A stretch of DNA of 64,000 nucleotides from the NCBI GenBank assembly GCA_029721515.1, contig CM056559.1:4217001-4281000 (forward strand), read 5' to 3'. The notes under the pieces are model-generated. The model was not told the DNA's origin and ran no database searches. It saw only the letters and a list, made by a program, of their open reading frames with translations. This DNA is from Synanceia verrucosa (taxonomy: Eukaryota; Chordata; Actinopteri; Perciformes; Synanceiidae). Below, one piece after another: positions 36,701 to 49,754 of the stretch; positions within the stretch are counted from its first letter, which is position 1; the number at the start of each line of letters is the position of its first letter. A program made the position numbers and the translations under genes.

Positions 36701-39373
36701 ACAGTCTGAGTGCACCTGTCAGATTGGGATTGGTGTTGCAGTTGACAGCACATGATCTAACAGCAAGAGTTATTTACACTGATATTCGGCAACACAGTCA
36801 TGTTAAATCATTAATGCTATTGGTGAGTGTGCTCTTCATGCATTAAATGGGTAGGACAGTATCTGCTGGTATGAGATGCACAGAATAAAAGCAGACCCTG
36901 TGACTATTGTTTGAAAGCAACCTTTGTTTGTTTATTTACTTAATGACTTCTTAAGTGACGACTGACCTTCAGTACTTATGAATTTCCACGCTCACAAAGA
37001 CTTCCTGTTTTCACCAGCGACGGTAGATTATTTTCAGGGTAAACAAAACAAAATGACCCCCATCTCTTTATAATCATACAAAGCACACAACATCCCCTAA
37101 AAAGTGACAGCATTTCACATGCATCCAATCCCATGTGCCAGAATGCCCATCTGTTGTTGTAAATTATGAATGAGCCATTAAATTTTTATCCACATTAAAT
37201 GTCTTCCATTTTTTAATTATGAGACATCGGGGTACGTCGTCCTCAGAAATTAGATTTTTAATTTCTAATATGAAATGTGCAAAATCCTATAACATGTCTT
37301 TGCCAAGCTATTAGGGGTCTGTAGAGTTGAGTGCAGGAATTCAGATCCACTGGAGCTCCTGTTTAGCCTACATAAATGCTGCCACCTGGTGATATATCAC
37401 AGGCAGACCATGCACGTGCAGTAAAACAGCTCTGCAGATCCGTGAAGACATCACACAAAGATCTGTCCCAAGACTCGACACCCCATGATCATCACATCGC
37501 AACATTTCCACTTTTAATTGGAGTGCTGTCCAGCTGCATGCAGACAAGAAAGGTCACAGCTATAACCACTGTGGTTTTAAACACACACACGCACACACAC
37601 GCACACACACACTATATATATTCAGTTTTTGCTCACACATCAGTCAAAACGGCTGCTTTGGGAGGTAGGGTTAATGGTATTATTTGCATGCCCGTTGGAT
37701 GTGATGTCTTTATTTGTAGACATGACAGCAGCCAACTCACCAGTCTCTCCTCCATGTGGAGCCATGCCAACCAGTTACACCCTCAGGGTTGTTTAACCAA
37801 CACACAGACATTGCAAACAGTAAGTAAGGCGATGCACTCATTCAAAGTAAAATCTAAATGACTAAAATCATCATCAATGCAAACTACTTTACACATTCAA
37901 AAATGATGATGCCATTTAGCCTCAGTAGATGTAACATAATATTTACAATGTGCAAATGTTCATGTATGAATTAAACTGCCCATCACTACTGTTAATCTGA
38001 AAGCTGCTCCATGCTAGATTATATATTCACCATGACGCTGAAATTGTCTCATCAACCAATTTTGGCACCTATTGAATTTTGTCACTAAGATAAACAGAGC
38101 AGTACAGCTGAAGGTGTGTTAATGCAGATCATGCGGCACAATCTAATCATTTGTATTAAAACTGGATTTGTACCTGCACTGACCACCTCTTATTGCACAC
38201 ATATATTGTTGCTGGCCTTACTAGGCAAAGCACAAACATCCCTCTGAGAACCATTAACATCCACTCTTTTTTGGATTTCCAAATTCACTTGCCATCAAAA
38301 TGAGTGGGTGCAGTTTAACTAATAAGCATAGCTACAGTAGCATTGCTGCTCATCTGACTGCAGCCTTGGCCACAGATATCTATACTTATCTGAGAGTTGG
38401 AGGAAAAGGGCAAAACAACAGAGACTGTGACAAATTAAATGTTGTCTGAATAGAAACATATGCTGTTATGTTTTACCCGTGATGCCCCAGCTTATCAATG
38501 TGCTCTGGGGTTTCACATTAAGTGTCTTACATGTGTAGTGTTCTCTTTGATCATGAGTAGGAGTGTTACAGATGTGCTGAGAAAAATAATGGTTCAAAGC
38601 TTAACACGGGAAGAAGAATGATTAATTTCTTTGATATGAATGAATACAAAGACACCGTAAAGAGCCAGCTCTATGGATGGGAAGACTTCCTGAGACAGGA
38701 GCACAAACCAGTTATTTACATCCTGGGGGTCTCTTTTATCAAGAGTGTGGACATCAATTTGTTTTCCATTGGAAAACCAAACACAGGAACAAAGCTGATA
38801 AGAAGGTAGTAATGCAGAAAAACACCCAATTTGCCATTTGCTTTTATGGCTAAAATGGAAAATAATAGATTTTTTTCCATTCATGTAAACAGAGCATTAC
38901 CATAGAAATGGCCTCTTATATGCACATGTGAGGGCCAAAGTGGGGAGTGGGGGATGGAGTTGTTAATCCTGTTAGTTTCCCTATACCTCTGAGCAGCTCC
39001 TGCCACCAGCTCCATCCTGGGAGGATGAGCACAATAATAAGCCAGGCACACTCAGCCACTCGTTCCCAGGAACGCTCACTGCTGCGGGCTTAAAGTCAGC
39101 CTGTGAAACGCACATCTCATTCCCTCTTGTTAATGTGCAACTCTCATTTTTTTCACCTTTCCTTTTTAATGGCGGTCTAACTGCGGTACAACAGATACTG
39201 CTGATTGCTGGATCCCTGACTGAGAGGAAACCGGAATATTATTGCAGAATTTCACATTGCTCTCAGGGAAAAATGGTGATTAAGTGCCGTGAAACAACTT
39301 TTTATGCTACAATATGGCCCTCTGGAAAGTCTGGAAGCTGTTTTTCCAACTTTTGCAGGAGTTGCATTTGACT
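36701..39373. other. unique non-coding sequence
   Basis: No gene seen. A (CA)n-rich tract lies at 37580-37610. The 161-codon frame at 37376-37861 crosses it and has no domain. The segment 37120-37300 is AT-rich with repeated TTAAT/ATTA cores and no low-complexity runs, a possible conserved non-coding block. Overlapping open frames on both strands at 38594-38884 are unrecognised. Confidence 0.4.
37580..37610. repeat. imperfect (CA)n microsatellite
   Basis: CACACACACGCACACACACG-type tract with two G interruptions, followed by CTATATATA. Confidence 0.9.
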
Positions 39374-39785
39374 CTCTTTGAGTGCCATTAATGTATTTTG
39401 ATGACAAAATGTTTTTTCAGCAGCTGGTTGCCGATCGCGCTCTCCCACAGCCTGTGAGTAATTTTGGGGCTTCTGGGAGATGTAGTCAGAGCATAAAGAG
39501 ACGGTATACACCACAGACATCAAAACAGGAAGTGGAGATGATTGTGATTAGAGAGCAAAACAGATGGATTCTGGAGAAAAAGTAGCATTTTTGGTGAAAG
39601 TGTCCTCTACCTCTGATAAAACAAAAACTTTTTTTCATGATGAAATAGAGTCTCTTCTTTCATTTAAGCTATTCAGTGTTTTCAGAGACAAAGTACAAAA
39701 TATTCTGTGGAAATATGACTCAAAATGAGCAAAAACGCTGGAACAAGTCACTTTCTGGTTTATAAAACGGCTGGCACTCAATGAA
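39374..39785 (+). mobile_element. piggyBac-like MITE, near-complete
   Basis: The left terminus CTCTTTGAGTGCCATTAATG is intact, but its TTAA has decayed. The inner TIR-like repeat is deleted: sequence passes from ATGTATTTTGATGACAAAATG directly to TTTTTTCAGCAGC. The body keeps AGTAATTTTGGGGCTTCTGG, GATTAGAGAGC and GGTGAAAGTGTCCTCTACC. The right terminus TGGCACTCAATGAA at 39785 is followed by TTAA (39786-39789). The length is 412 bp; non-coding. Confidence 0.9.
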
Positions 39786-39789
39786 TTAA

Positions 39790-42313
39790 AGGTAGCATGT
39801 GTGGAGCAGCACAATTGGACGAAACATTTGATGCTTCTTGACATAGGAAGTCAAAACTAAACTTGATATTAAGCTTTAATTTGTTCCATGAGTCATGTGT
39901 CAATCACTGATCACCAGCTATAACAGATGATCTTTGGGGGAAAAAGTTGCAGAGAGGCCCCAGTACAACATGTCACTCAGGAAAACTCAAGGGACTCATA
40001 TCGTTGATTGATAAATCTAACTGTTGTCACAGATACACAGACCTTATTATGCTGCTCTTGTTTTACCAGCTGTCTGTCGTGTAACGCTGCTGCTTTTAAC
40101 GCTGGCTATCCGCCTTTCATCCCTGCACTTTATGTGTCTCTGTCCAGTTTTACCATTACAGCAGAACTTCATTACATATTAACAACTGGTCTTTGCATTT
40201 GCTGTTTCCCGATCAACTCTTTGCAGTGGATTCATTTCCAAGCAAGGTTAGTGATATTATTTATATCAGCATGCACATTTGCTGTTAGATGGATTGCAAA
40301 ACCAAAGCCATTAGTTGATAATATGCTGTCTGTTTCTCGCTGTTACTCATCTCTAAATTGCATTAATGTGGCACGCTGAACGGGCAAACTGTTTATCTTC
40401 CTGTCTTATGCGTTGGTGTGTTTGTGTGAGTGTGTGTGTGGGTTTAGGCATTGTTCAGCCCCTTTTGTTTCACCCCAGGGAATAACTGTGTTAATATGTC
40501 TTTCTTGTCAATTTTATGAAAGTTTACGCCAAACTGAAATTCCTGTTGGATATTAAAGGTCTCAGCATGATTGAACTGCTTCCCAAACCCAGTGTTTACA
40601 TTTACACTGTCATTACTCACCTACAACACAGCCTCGGGGCACAGTATAGCGCCCACACGATGGGATATACTGCTAAACAAAAGGAATGCATACAGCTATC
40701 AAAACCTATTACTACTAATGCACGTCTTTGGGGTTTTATAATGCACGTCATTAATGTTCTCCGTCTTAATGTTTCTCTGCTATGGAAATATTAAACAAAA
40801 GACTGTAGAGCTAAATATTTATCCAGTAAAAAAACAGCCCATGGAAAATAATTACATCATTAGAGATGTTATTACCTCTTAATTAAGGCAGATACAGATT
40901 ATGAAATACAGCCTCTAAGAAAAAGGTCGAAACACAAACGGTCAGATGGATTCAGCAGTATTCCCATCAGCCCCCTGCTACTCTGCAGAGTGAAGACATA
41001 TGGCTGGTTCTGTGTCCTCCTACCCCACCCTGTGGTCTGTCTTTGACATGCTCTTAGTGTCTCTGCAAAAAGGAAGCCAGACAGAGAAGCAGAAAGGAGA
41101 GAATAGGCTGACCCTGATCACACCAGTGCAACACTCACTCTAATCTCTGCCCGCATTGTGATTTATAAGGCACAAGAAGGTGCATATTTTATTGCAATAC
41201 ATCTAGGTTAATGTCCCATCTTGGGGTCCAGAGCATTAAGGCAGGCATGAATCCTGTGAGTTTGTTTCAGCAGGCTCTAATCAATCAGGGCATTCGGTGG
41301 GTGGAATAGCTTAGAAAAGAGCTCTGTTCTCATTACCAAGACAAATCATACGCTGCATATTATAAATTACACACCAAGCCTGGGCTCCATTCCCCCTACC
41401 ATCATTCGCTGAGAAAAGATGGGTGTCTGTAGTAAATATTTGGTTTTATGTTAAAATGTGGGCAATAGGAATAGCTTAAGAGGGGGAGATTGTCGGTGGA
41501 AAGCGATACGAAAATACTCTCCATAACATTATAAGGTCTTTATTATGAAAATAGAAGCTTTGAGAGTCTCCAGAGGAAAACCAGCATGTCATATAATATA
41601 AATGTGACAATATTAACGGAATATAGAATATCATGAATAGAATTACATTTCCACCTTTCAAAATGTATTGCTTTGCACTGCCGCTGAAATGAGTTTGACA
41701 TGCAAACAAAATTTTGCAGGCTTTTTTCTTAAAGCAATAATAATGATACCTTTGTTTTGTTAGAACCTCTGTATTTGTAAGAAGCTCATGGAGACAAAAG
41801 CCTGGACCTGTCACTAGCTGATGCTCATCCCATGTTCACATTTAGAAGAATTTCTCATGTTCGGGTGTGGAGAAAAAAAAAATGGCTTCATAGAAATCAA
41901 CTAAATCTCTCCACAGCAGAAAGAAACCTGACGGCTGTTTCACCCACACCCTTTTTGCCTGGACACACTGGACATGTGCTGTAATTGCACTCAGTGAAAT
42001 ACAGTTTAATTTAGCCTGGACGTCTAAGTAACGGCATCTTACACCTTACAATAAACAGCTGACATGTTTTGTCAGGTTTTTGCTGACAGTAACACATGGA
42101 TCAGATGCAAGCTGCCCTCCACACTCTCAGGTGTCACGCACTTGTAAATAACATGTTGCTGTAAGTCACTCTTTTACATAAATGGCTCCTATCTGTGTTT
42201 TACCAAAGTGCTATGACAACCAACTGACTCATCACATAACAACACAGCTAATCTATCAGCTAATAGAGTGGCTGTCCAACAGTTAACAAAACGTCACCAA
42301 ACATCATCACACT
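39790..42313. other. unique non-coding sequence
   Basis: No gene seen. Frames of 123 codons (40008-40379) and 92 codons (40516-40794) are unrecognised. The segments 40800-40960 and 41200-41300 have balanced composition, TTAATTAA and ATCAATCA cores, and no repeats; they are candidates for conserved non-coding sequence. Confidence 0.4.
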
Positions 42314-42848
42314 CAGTGGTGTAGTCTATGTGATATGCAGGTATACGCCATATACCTACTAGAAAATGTCCCAAATTACCGTATAACCATGACAAATACA
42401 CAAAGACATGTATCAGCATTGATTCTAGGGGTCCATGATTGACAGGAGCCCAGAGAGGCCCCTAATACAATAATAATACTGACAAAATAATATGACAATC
42501 AGTAAGAAACTCACAGTCACACATATATTTTATTTACAATGTACTGGTGTTAGCCTGTAGAGCGCAAACACTCAGCACAACTTAGCGAGTGGAGGAGGAG
42601 ATAGCAGGATGTCTCAAGTCAGGGAAAAAATTCAAGTAACCAAGTAATCCAAGTAACTGTCATATTGTTCTTTTCACAGATATGGGAATTATAGTCAAAA
42701 AGTGCCACTAGAATGCATTGTTTTATGTTAAACAGTGTTAAAATTTTCCGCTGAGGTTGGACCAGTAAGATTTCTTTTCATGGGGCTAAAATCCCTGCAC
42801 ACATGGGGTCGGAGTAAACCAACTAGAATAAACCAGACTACACCTCTG
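42314..42848. mobile_element. CAGTGGTGTAGTC-ended hAT-like element
   Basis: The left end CAGTGGTGTAGTC and the right end GACTACACCTCTG form a 13-bp inverted repeat with one mismatch. The left arm continues with GATATGCAGGTATACGCCAT, which I recognise from a common fish repeat. The 535-bp size and CAG...CTG termini suit a non-autonomous hAT. Candidate flanks (ATCACACT and TCATCAGT) do not match well, so the target duplication has decayed or the boundary is shifted. Confidence 0.65.
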
Positions 42849-45800
42849 TCATCAGTCACAGAGCGCTGCTGTCATCATATAAGATGGTGTAATGAACACT
42901 ACTTACATGCCATTTCATTAATTAATGGATGACTTAAACTGTGATGTGTTCATATGTTTGCTTAACAGTGACTTTATAATCCTTACACTCCACATCTCCG
43001 AGCATCCAGCAGCACAAGAGTGGAAACTCAGCGGTGAGGAAACAGGGAAACCAGCTGGTAATATGACATTAAGCTCTGTCAATCATTGCATCTACATACC
43101 TCAGCTACATGTTTTTCAGTCAGTTAGGGCAAAAAAAATATGTCTTTCTGGCAAAAATTACAGCTTGTAAGTGCTGATATCAAATGCAAGGCTTCAATGT
43201 AAAGTACCTAAAACCACATCTACTCAGTGTGTGGCAAAAGGTGTGTGCTCGTGAGTATTCATATGGTTGTGTATGTCAGTTCATAAGACGTTTTTTTTTC
43301 CCCACAGTGCCAGTCAGGCAGTAGGAGCAGGAGGCAATTGTGGAGGAAGGGAGCTTGTCAGAGCTGTCTCACTGGGTGATGTTAATATGGCAATGCTAAG
43401 CTGGCACAGGACTTAAGCAGCTTACAAAGTACAGGGAAATAAACTTGATGATTCCACAGCAGTTTGCAAGACTTTTTTTTTTAAATCCTAAAGAGTTTAA
43501 ATACACATCCCACCTCATGCTGGCCACATGACAACTTGGCCGATCAAAAACTTGCACACTTCAGTGCAAATGTACAGTTTGCATCATCTGTTACCAAAGA
43601 GATTTTGATGGTTTTGGAAGCTACGAGATGACTCGACACTCTTTTCATTGACTGCTTCAATGGCCTGCTAGACCCACTTGCCAATTGGCAATTGATTCCC
43701 ACTGGTTTCATTAAGAATCAATATTCATCTGGGTCATAGCAAATCCCTCGATTAACTCAGGGAGCGAGGGGGAAAACTCCATATCAGTCTTTCTTTTATT
43801 TTATCTGCTGATAGAGTATTAAAAAAAAAAGAGTTGCCTTGAAATCCAGGATCAAGGGCCAAACTCCTGATCAATAACAATTGGCAAACACATCTAAACA
43901 AGCAGCACTGCTACTCACCAACCAGTAAATCTCCACCACAGACCCGGTTGTGCCAGACCATAAGTTTTTCTCAGCACATAGCAGATCAGCTGGCATGCCA
44001 TGGATTCATACTGACTGCTATTAAAAGCCATCAGTCACTCAAATGGCTCCCATATTTCTGGTGAGATGTAATTCCAAATGTTAGACACTATATGGAGAAT
44101 ACTATCTGTCCATCATTGTTCTGTGATCTGATGTCATTTTGGGCTGTAGGAGCTGATGTTTTATTGTTTAAGCGTTATGGTTTTATGGATTTCCTGTCAG
44201 TTTGTTGGATATCAGCAGTGACCTGGAGATCGACCTTGTCAGAAAGAGGGGTCCGGTGACAGCAGTTCCCTCGGCCTTCAGAATAACCCTACACCCCATC
44301 TCCTCACATCTGAGTGTCAGTAGACTCCAGTTGCCCACAGTTTCACCCAAATTTCTGCTGCAATGAGAATACCCCCAATAAGAGTCCTAATCCCAGCATG
44401 CCGTGCTGCTCAATTACAGTCTTTAGGAGGATGGGATTAGGAGCAGAGATGGTGGAGGAGAGGTAGGGGGGCAGTGGAATGAGTTGAGCTGAAGGGTGAA
44501 GGGAGGAAAAGGATAAGGGGGGAGGAGAAAGTGTTTTTTACTGCCATGAAAGGCTGCAGATGAAGAGACAGGCACAGCAGCAGTGGGTAAATCCCAAATA
44601 GCCTGTCACCAGCCGACAGCGCACTGGAGCGTGTAGAGCACAGCAGACTGGCAGCCTGGGTTGAGCCAGGCTAGCAGGAGAAGGAGGAGGTTGTCTGGTG
44701 GGGCTGTAGGGGATGTTAAGGGTTGGCCAATTTTACTCTGGCATACAGACAGGAGGTCGGAGAAAAATACACGAGGTGATGGAGACGTGGGGACAGGGTG
44801 GCTGGGGTCACCGTTTCAAACTTGGCTCATAAACATTTCTCTCTGATTGTGGTGGAGGGACGGAGGAATGGGAGGTGGGGTAGAAAGCTGACAGGGAGAG
44901 AATGAGAAGGAGCATGAAAGAGGCAGTGGAAGAGAGAGAAAGCAGTGGAAATTGAGTTGAGGAATAAGGCACGGGGCTTATGTCTCCACACTGGCATTTA
45001 CAGAATCCAGGCCCAAATAAACATCCCTCCTCCTCATCCCCTTAGTTGTGGATGTTGATTGAGGGTGCTGCCAGCCAGATGAGCCATAATCAACTACCCA
45101 TCACAACAGCAGCCATCTCACACAGTGACACTGCCAGCCATGCGAGGGATCCTGCAGCCAAGTGACAAATCTGGGTTTGCAGAGCAGATTATATTTACGC
45201 ATGCATCAATGTTCGCAGCGCTTCTGCAGTCGGAGCACGTCAGTAAACTTTCAAAGGTAATCATCATTTGAATATGAAACTAGTAATGATCCTGTTTTAC
45301 TAGAGAGAAGACACAAACGGCCGTGCTACTATTTATAGTTTGATGCAAAAATATTCCCAAGTCTATCAGTATCTGATGAGAGGAGATAATTTCCCTCGTT
45401 CCTACACTTGCAAAAGTGTTTTTTCACTAAACACAGCAGTAAGAATCTGTAGATATATTTAAATAATAATAAAACTCAAGCAAAGATTTCTGTATCATGG
45501 TAGAATAAAGGCTCGGCTCTTTTTCTTTTCAGTGTTGGTTCTTCTTCATTTTCTGTTTATGAGATGCTATTATTAGCTACAGCCAGAACACTGGCCACAC
45601 AATTTAATCCAAACAAAACTGATGCATTAATTGCTTAATTATTGACCTGTCTGACAGCGCTGATAGGCCTGTTGTTGGTGGCCAAAGTTTTTGAAATACA
45701 GATTTCTTGGCCCCCTCTCTCGACTTTGTCTTGCAATTCAAGAAATTTGGGGGACAGGAGACGGATTGTCTTGACTGTCAAAATCAATGCAGCAGAGGCT

Positions 45801-46047
45801 GATAAGTCCTGATTTTTAATCTGTCATGTGCTGCAAGTGCCAATAGCCCCATGGATTATATAATACATTACACCACCACTGCCTGTTTAACACCCCCATC
45901 TTTCACATTCCACACTCTCAGTTTGTAAATGCAAGATTTCTGTTAGGAATGTCAAGCCAACATTACTCAAGCAATGTCAATTAAGTAATTTTGTCAAGCT
46001 TTGATGAGCTCACATGAAGGAACATTACTGACCAGTGACTGGTAAAA
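42849..46047. other. unique non-coding sequence with purine-rich tracts
   Basis: No gene seen. A good acceptor-like site (T9 then CCCCACAG) ends at 43307 but no donor or frame supports an exon. The strand is strongly purine-biased (GGAGG/GAAGG words) at 44425-44545 and again at 44850-44960. The block 43660-43780 has a conserved-element look. Confidence 0.4.
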
Positions 46048-46506
46048 TGAGCTTTTTTATAAAACAGAAAGTGCCTTGTGTCAGCGTTTTTGCCCATTTC
46101 AAGTCATGTTTCAAGACCCACAGAATATTTTGTACTATGACTCTGAAAACACTGAATAGCTCAAATGAAAGAAGAGACTCTCTATTTCATCATGAAAAAA
46201 ATGTTTTTACCTTGTTCCATTCTTGTTTTAGCAGAGGTAGAGTAGAGGCTTCTTTCACCAAAATCACCACTTTTTCTTTCTAATCTCGATCGTCTCCACT
46301 TCCTGCTTTGATCTCTATGGCGTATAGCGTCTCTTCATGCTCTGACTACATCTCCCAGAAGCCCCAAAATTACTCACAGGCTGAGGGAGACCATGATCAG
46401 TGACCGGTTGCCAAAAAAAAAAAAAAAACACTTTGACATATGATTAAGTCAGTTGCACTCAAGCGATTTTAAATGATGTCAAAATATGTCAGTGGCGGTC
46501 AAAGAG
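46048..46506 (-). mobile_element. piggyBac-like MITE, reverse orientation, one TIR eroded
   Basis: The element's right terminus, which lies at the left here, is degraded to GAGCTTTTTTATAAAACAG; neither the terminal 14-mer nor TTAA can be read. The other end is good: GTCAGTGGCGGTCAAAGAG at 46506, then TTCA in place of TTAA. The inner TIR-like repeat (GTCAGTTGCACTCAAGC) is present. A run of 16 A at 46413-46428 interrupts the region next to it. The length is 459 bp. Confidence 0.87.
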
Positions 46507-46664
46507 TTCAGTCCCAAATGTTTTGTCCATCATGATGACAACCTGATGTGTTTCCCATACTGTTCATCTACTCTGCCTCTAAGTTACATGTCATAATTAC
46601 ATTGTTTATCCTGTTAAATGTCTGTGTGAAATTGTTACAATTAGCATATGAATTTTTAAGATAT

Positions 46665-46925
46665 GGCCAAAAACGTTTTGTGGGGTCACAGTGACCTACG
46701 ACCTCCAAATTGTAATCAATTCATCCTTTAGTTTAAGTGAAAGTTTGTTCTAGATGTCCTTGATGTATCGCTTTCACATGAATGAAACCATTGACGATCC
46801 AGGACGTTTGTGCCAAATCTGAATAAATTCCACCTTAGACATTGTGGTCACCAAAAACAGGGTCAGGACAGTGGACAGACAACAGACCTGAAGCCTCTGA
46901 CTACAGCTGTCACCATGGCTGATAA
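46665..46925 (+). repeat. dispersed fish repeat (GGTCACAGTGACCT motif region)
   Basis: GGGGTCACAGTGACCTACGA, GTAATCAATTCATCCTTTAG, TTGTGCCAAATCTGAATAAA and GGACAGACAACAGACCTGAA occur in the order I remember for an abundant fish interspersed repeat with a ...CAACCTGAAAACATAATGCC end. I cannot name its class and see no termini. It includes a palindromic GGTCACAGTGACC nuclear-receptor-like site. Confidence 0.5.
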
Positions 46926-47858
46926 TTCAGTTATCCACGATAACATCTTAGAGACCATCTGCAATCATGCATCAACTAAGGTAAAACATGAAGTAACAGA
47001 GAATCAGACAAACGCTGAATGAAATGTTTCCCCCACAGCGGAAGAGTCTTTTCCTGTTTAACCACCTCCAAAGGGGAACCTTCATGTTCTCCTGTCAAAT
47101 CCTGTTCCACTGATTCTCCCACTGATCCAGCACTGTCCTCATGTCAAGCCCAAAGTACACACAGAGACAGACCCTGGTCAACAAAGCCGTGGCTACCAAA
47201 GCATGAAGTGAAAAAAGAACACAACCCCCCCTTCCCTCGCTCTGCCCAGCCCTGCGAAACAGCACAGCACCTGATAAAGCTGATAAAGTGGCTCCATCAG
47301 CTACCAGTGATGGTCAGTGGTCCAGAATAGCTACGATGCTGGTCGACTTACTGAGGTAAATCCACACAGCACCCCAACTGCAACCAGCAAAACAAATTAT
47401 GCAGCAACTGGTGACATGAATTTACACAGTGGATAAACAGAGGGGCAGTGTGTGTGATGTGCTGAGCAGTTTTTAATTACCAAAGTAAACCCTCTGTGTT
47501 ATGAATGTGTTTATACTTTACAGGAAGTCCAGAGTCATGCTTTTGCATTCAACACCACAAAAAGAATGATTCAATTTGTCATCCTTGATGACAGAACAAA
47601 AAGTAATACATTTTTGGTGGTAAGTTTTCATGAGTAAGTTTTCAAGTTTGCACAGAAAAACTTGAACTGCCTTTATTATTTTATTCTAGGTCACATCCAC
47701 ATCACAATTATTCATCTGATAATTGTGTTTAATTAACAGTTCATTTCTAATTAAAAAAATTATTTAGTACATAATGTAAATAGTTATTCTGTTACTGTAA
47801 TTTGTATATGCTGCTGTATTAGGTGAATTTCCTCCAGTGGATGATAAATAAAAAAACT

Positions 47859-47890
47859 ATTCTATGCTATAATATAATATAACATAGAAT
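47859..47890. repeat. short AT-rich inverted repeat
   Basis: ATTCTATG and CATAGAAT form a perfect 8-bp stem around a 16-base AT loop. It is not followed by a T-run and is probably without function. Confidence 0.6.
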
Positions 47891-49712
47891 ATATAAATAC
47901 AAAGTGATTTGTTTTTTTTCCCAACACTGAGGAGAGAAATGCAGAATACTATGTAATGATGGGTTTGAATGTCACTATCCCACAGAGAAAAGAAATTCAC
48001 AGGATACCATCAGGCGCAACATTCAAATTCAAGCAGCATAGCATTCAGTGGCAGCAACAGATGGCTTTCACTGCAAAGCAGGTGCATATGTGTGAAATAC
48101 ATCATTTCTATTGGCCACCATGGAGCTGGTTGCTGCTCAAAATAAATATTGATCTCTAAATATAGATTATCTGTGTTTTTTTCCAGCAGATAATCATTGA
48201 GAAACAGTGCAAGGAATAACAAGTTTGCCCATCCTCCAACCTATACGTTACATCTGATCACCTCACACTTAATACACTTATTATCTATCACATATTTATG
48301 ATGGATTTCCAAATAATATATTTTTCATTAATTCATTTATAACATTTTTAGTTGGGGAATTCTCATACATAAGTCAGTGAAATAATAAGGTAAAGTTACA
48401 TTGAGTAAGTCTTAACATGGAAAAAAGTAAATATGATTTACATTTAAGTATTTTATAACAATTTTATTAGAATTATAAGCCTATAAAATAATGATGGGAC
48501 ATGCTAGCATAAAATATATGAAAGGACATGGAGTGGCTCAGCTGCTCGCTTTTATTCTCATATGGATCATTTGGGTTCACACCATGAACTAACATGATAC
48601 AGACTTTCTTGTCAATGAGTCAATTAAAGGCAATCATTCCAAAGCTGCCAACCCCCTCACAGTTTGAACTGTACAGAAACCATCCAGCATCCAGATGTGG
48701 TTTGGAAATCTGATTGACTCAAAAACTCATTCACTTTAGAGTTGGTCAAAAAAACAACTACCACAGCAGAGGAGGAAGGGGACCAATTCAATCAATGGGT
48801 CACTGTATAACCAGCGACCATGGTGATGGGAGAGGAGGGATTCGTAGCATCAGCCTAATTAACCTACAGACAGCTCTGACCAGACGCAGTGGCAGGTCAT
48901 GGGAAGTTACCATAGTGATGTCCTGGCCAGGCGGCCTTGATTATTTTCCAGCAGATTGCTCTCTCCCAGCAAAACAGCAAATAGAGTTTAGGGTGTGAGG
49001 ACAACTGGTGCAGCATCTGGCTCCCATGGCTGCACGCAAGGGGACAAGATTAATGGAGTGGATTAGCATATCTATGTAAGGACCTAAGAAATGTGCATTC
49101 TAATTAATTCCACAACCAAAACTGCCAAGACCAGCGAACTCCCTTCATCTGCCGCTGAGTCAAGAGGAGAAAGAGGGACGGTGTCATCCTGACAGCAGAC
49201 GAGAGAAAAGGGAGCCAATGATGTCAACTGTCTGGCTTAGTTTCAGAGTGACAACATCAAGGCAATTACCTCAGAGACCAACAAGGACCTGAACACAGGG
49301 CCACTGATGACAGCACTGCTCTTAACATCCGTACGTCCTGCAGATTGAGCAAGACAGACGCACTGAGAAAGAGACATCAGCAAAGGTTTGCAAATACATC
49401 AATCTCACAATAATGTGTGAAAAACAAGGACAAGTGGTGTCACTGCTGACAGACAGCAGAGGTATGAAGGACAGACAGATGGATGCGTCATCGGCGAGAT
49501 CAAGAGTGCATTACGCAGTTTGTATCGTTCGGTAATTACCTGTGGATGTGCGTGCAAAAACAAGATGATGATAAACCATCCTGAAGCTGAGAAACAGATA
49601 GATACAGTTGTTCCACTTGAGATAGTGCACCTGTTGTTGGTACAAGAGCAGGAACATCTCTCTTTTAAGACCTACAAGACAGACAGCATACGTCTATTGT
49701 GGTGAATGAGCC

Positions 49713-49754
<42 letters not shown>
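49713..49754. repeat. compound (GT)n(GA)n microsatellite
   Basis: About 11 GT units directly followed by 10 GA units. Confidence 0.95.

Noticed and set aside
37376..37861. 161-codon open frame, the longest in the window
   Set aside because: It crosses an imperfect CA microsatellite that encodes Thr-His runs, has no domain, and shows no splice or promoter context.
38594..38884. Overlapping forward and reverse open frames
   Set aside because: Neither resembles a known protein, and simultaneous openness on both strands gives no support for coding.
46669..46682. GGTCACAGTGACC as a nuclear-receptor response element
   Set aside because: It is part of an abundant dispersed fish repeat, so no specific regulatory role can be claimed.
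47859..47890. Hairpin as a terminator or microRNA precursor
   Set aside because: The stem is only 8 bp with an AT-rich loop, too short for a microRNA, and no transcription unit is nearby.
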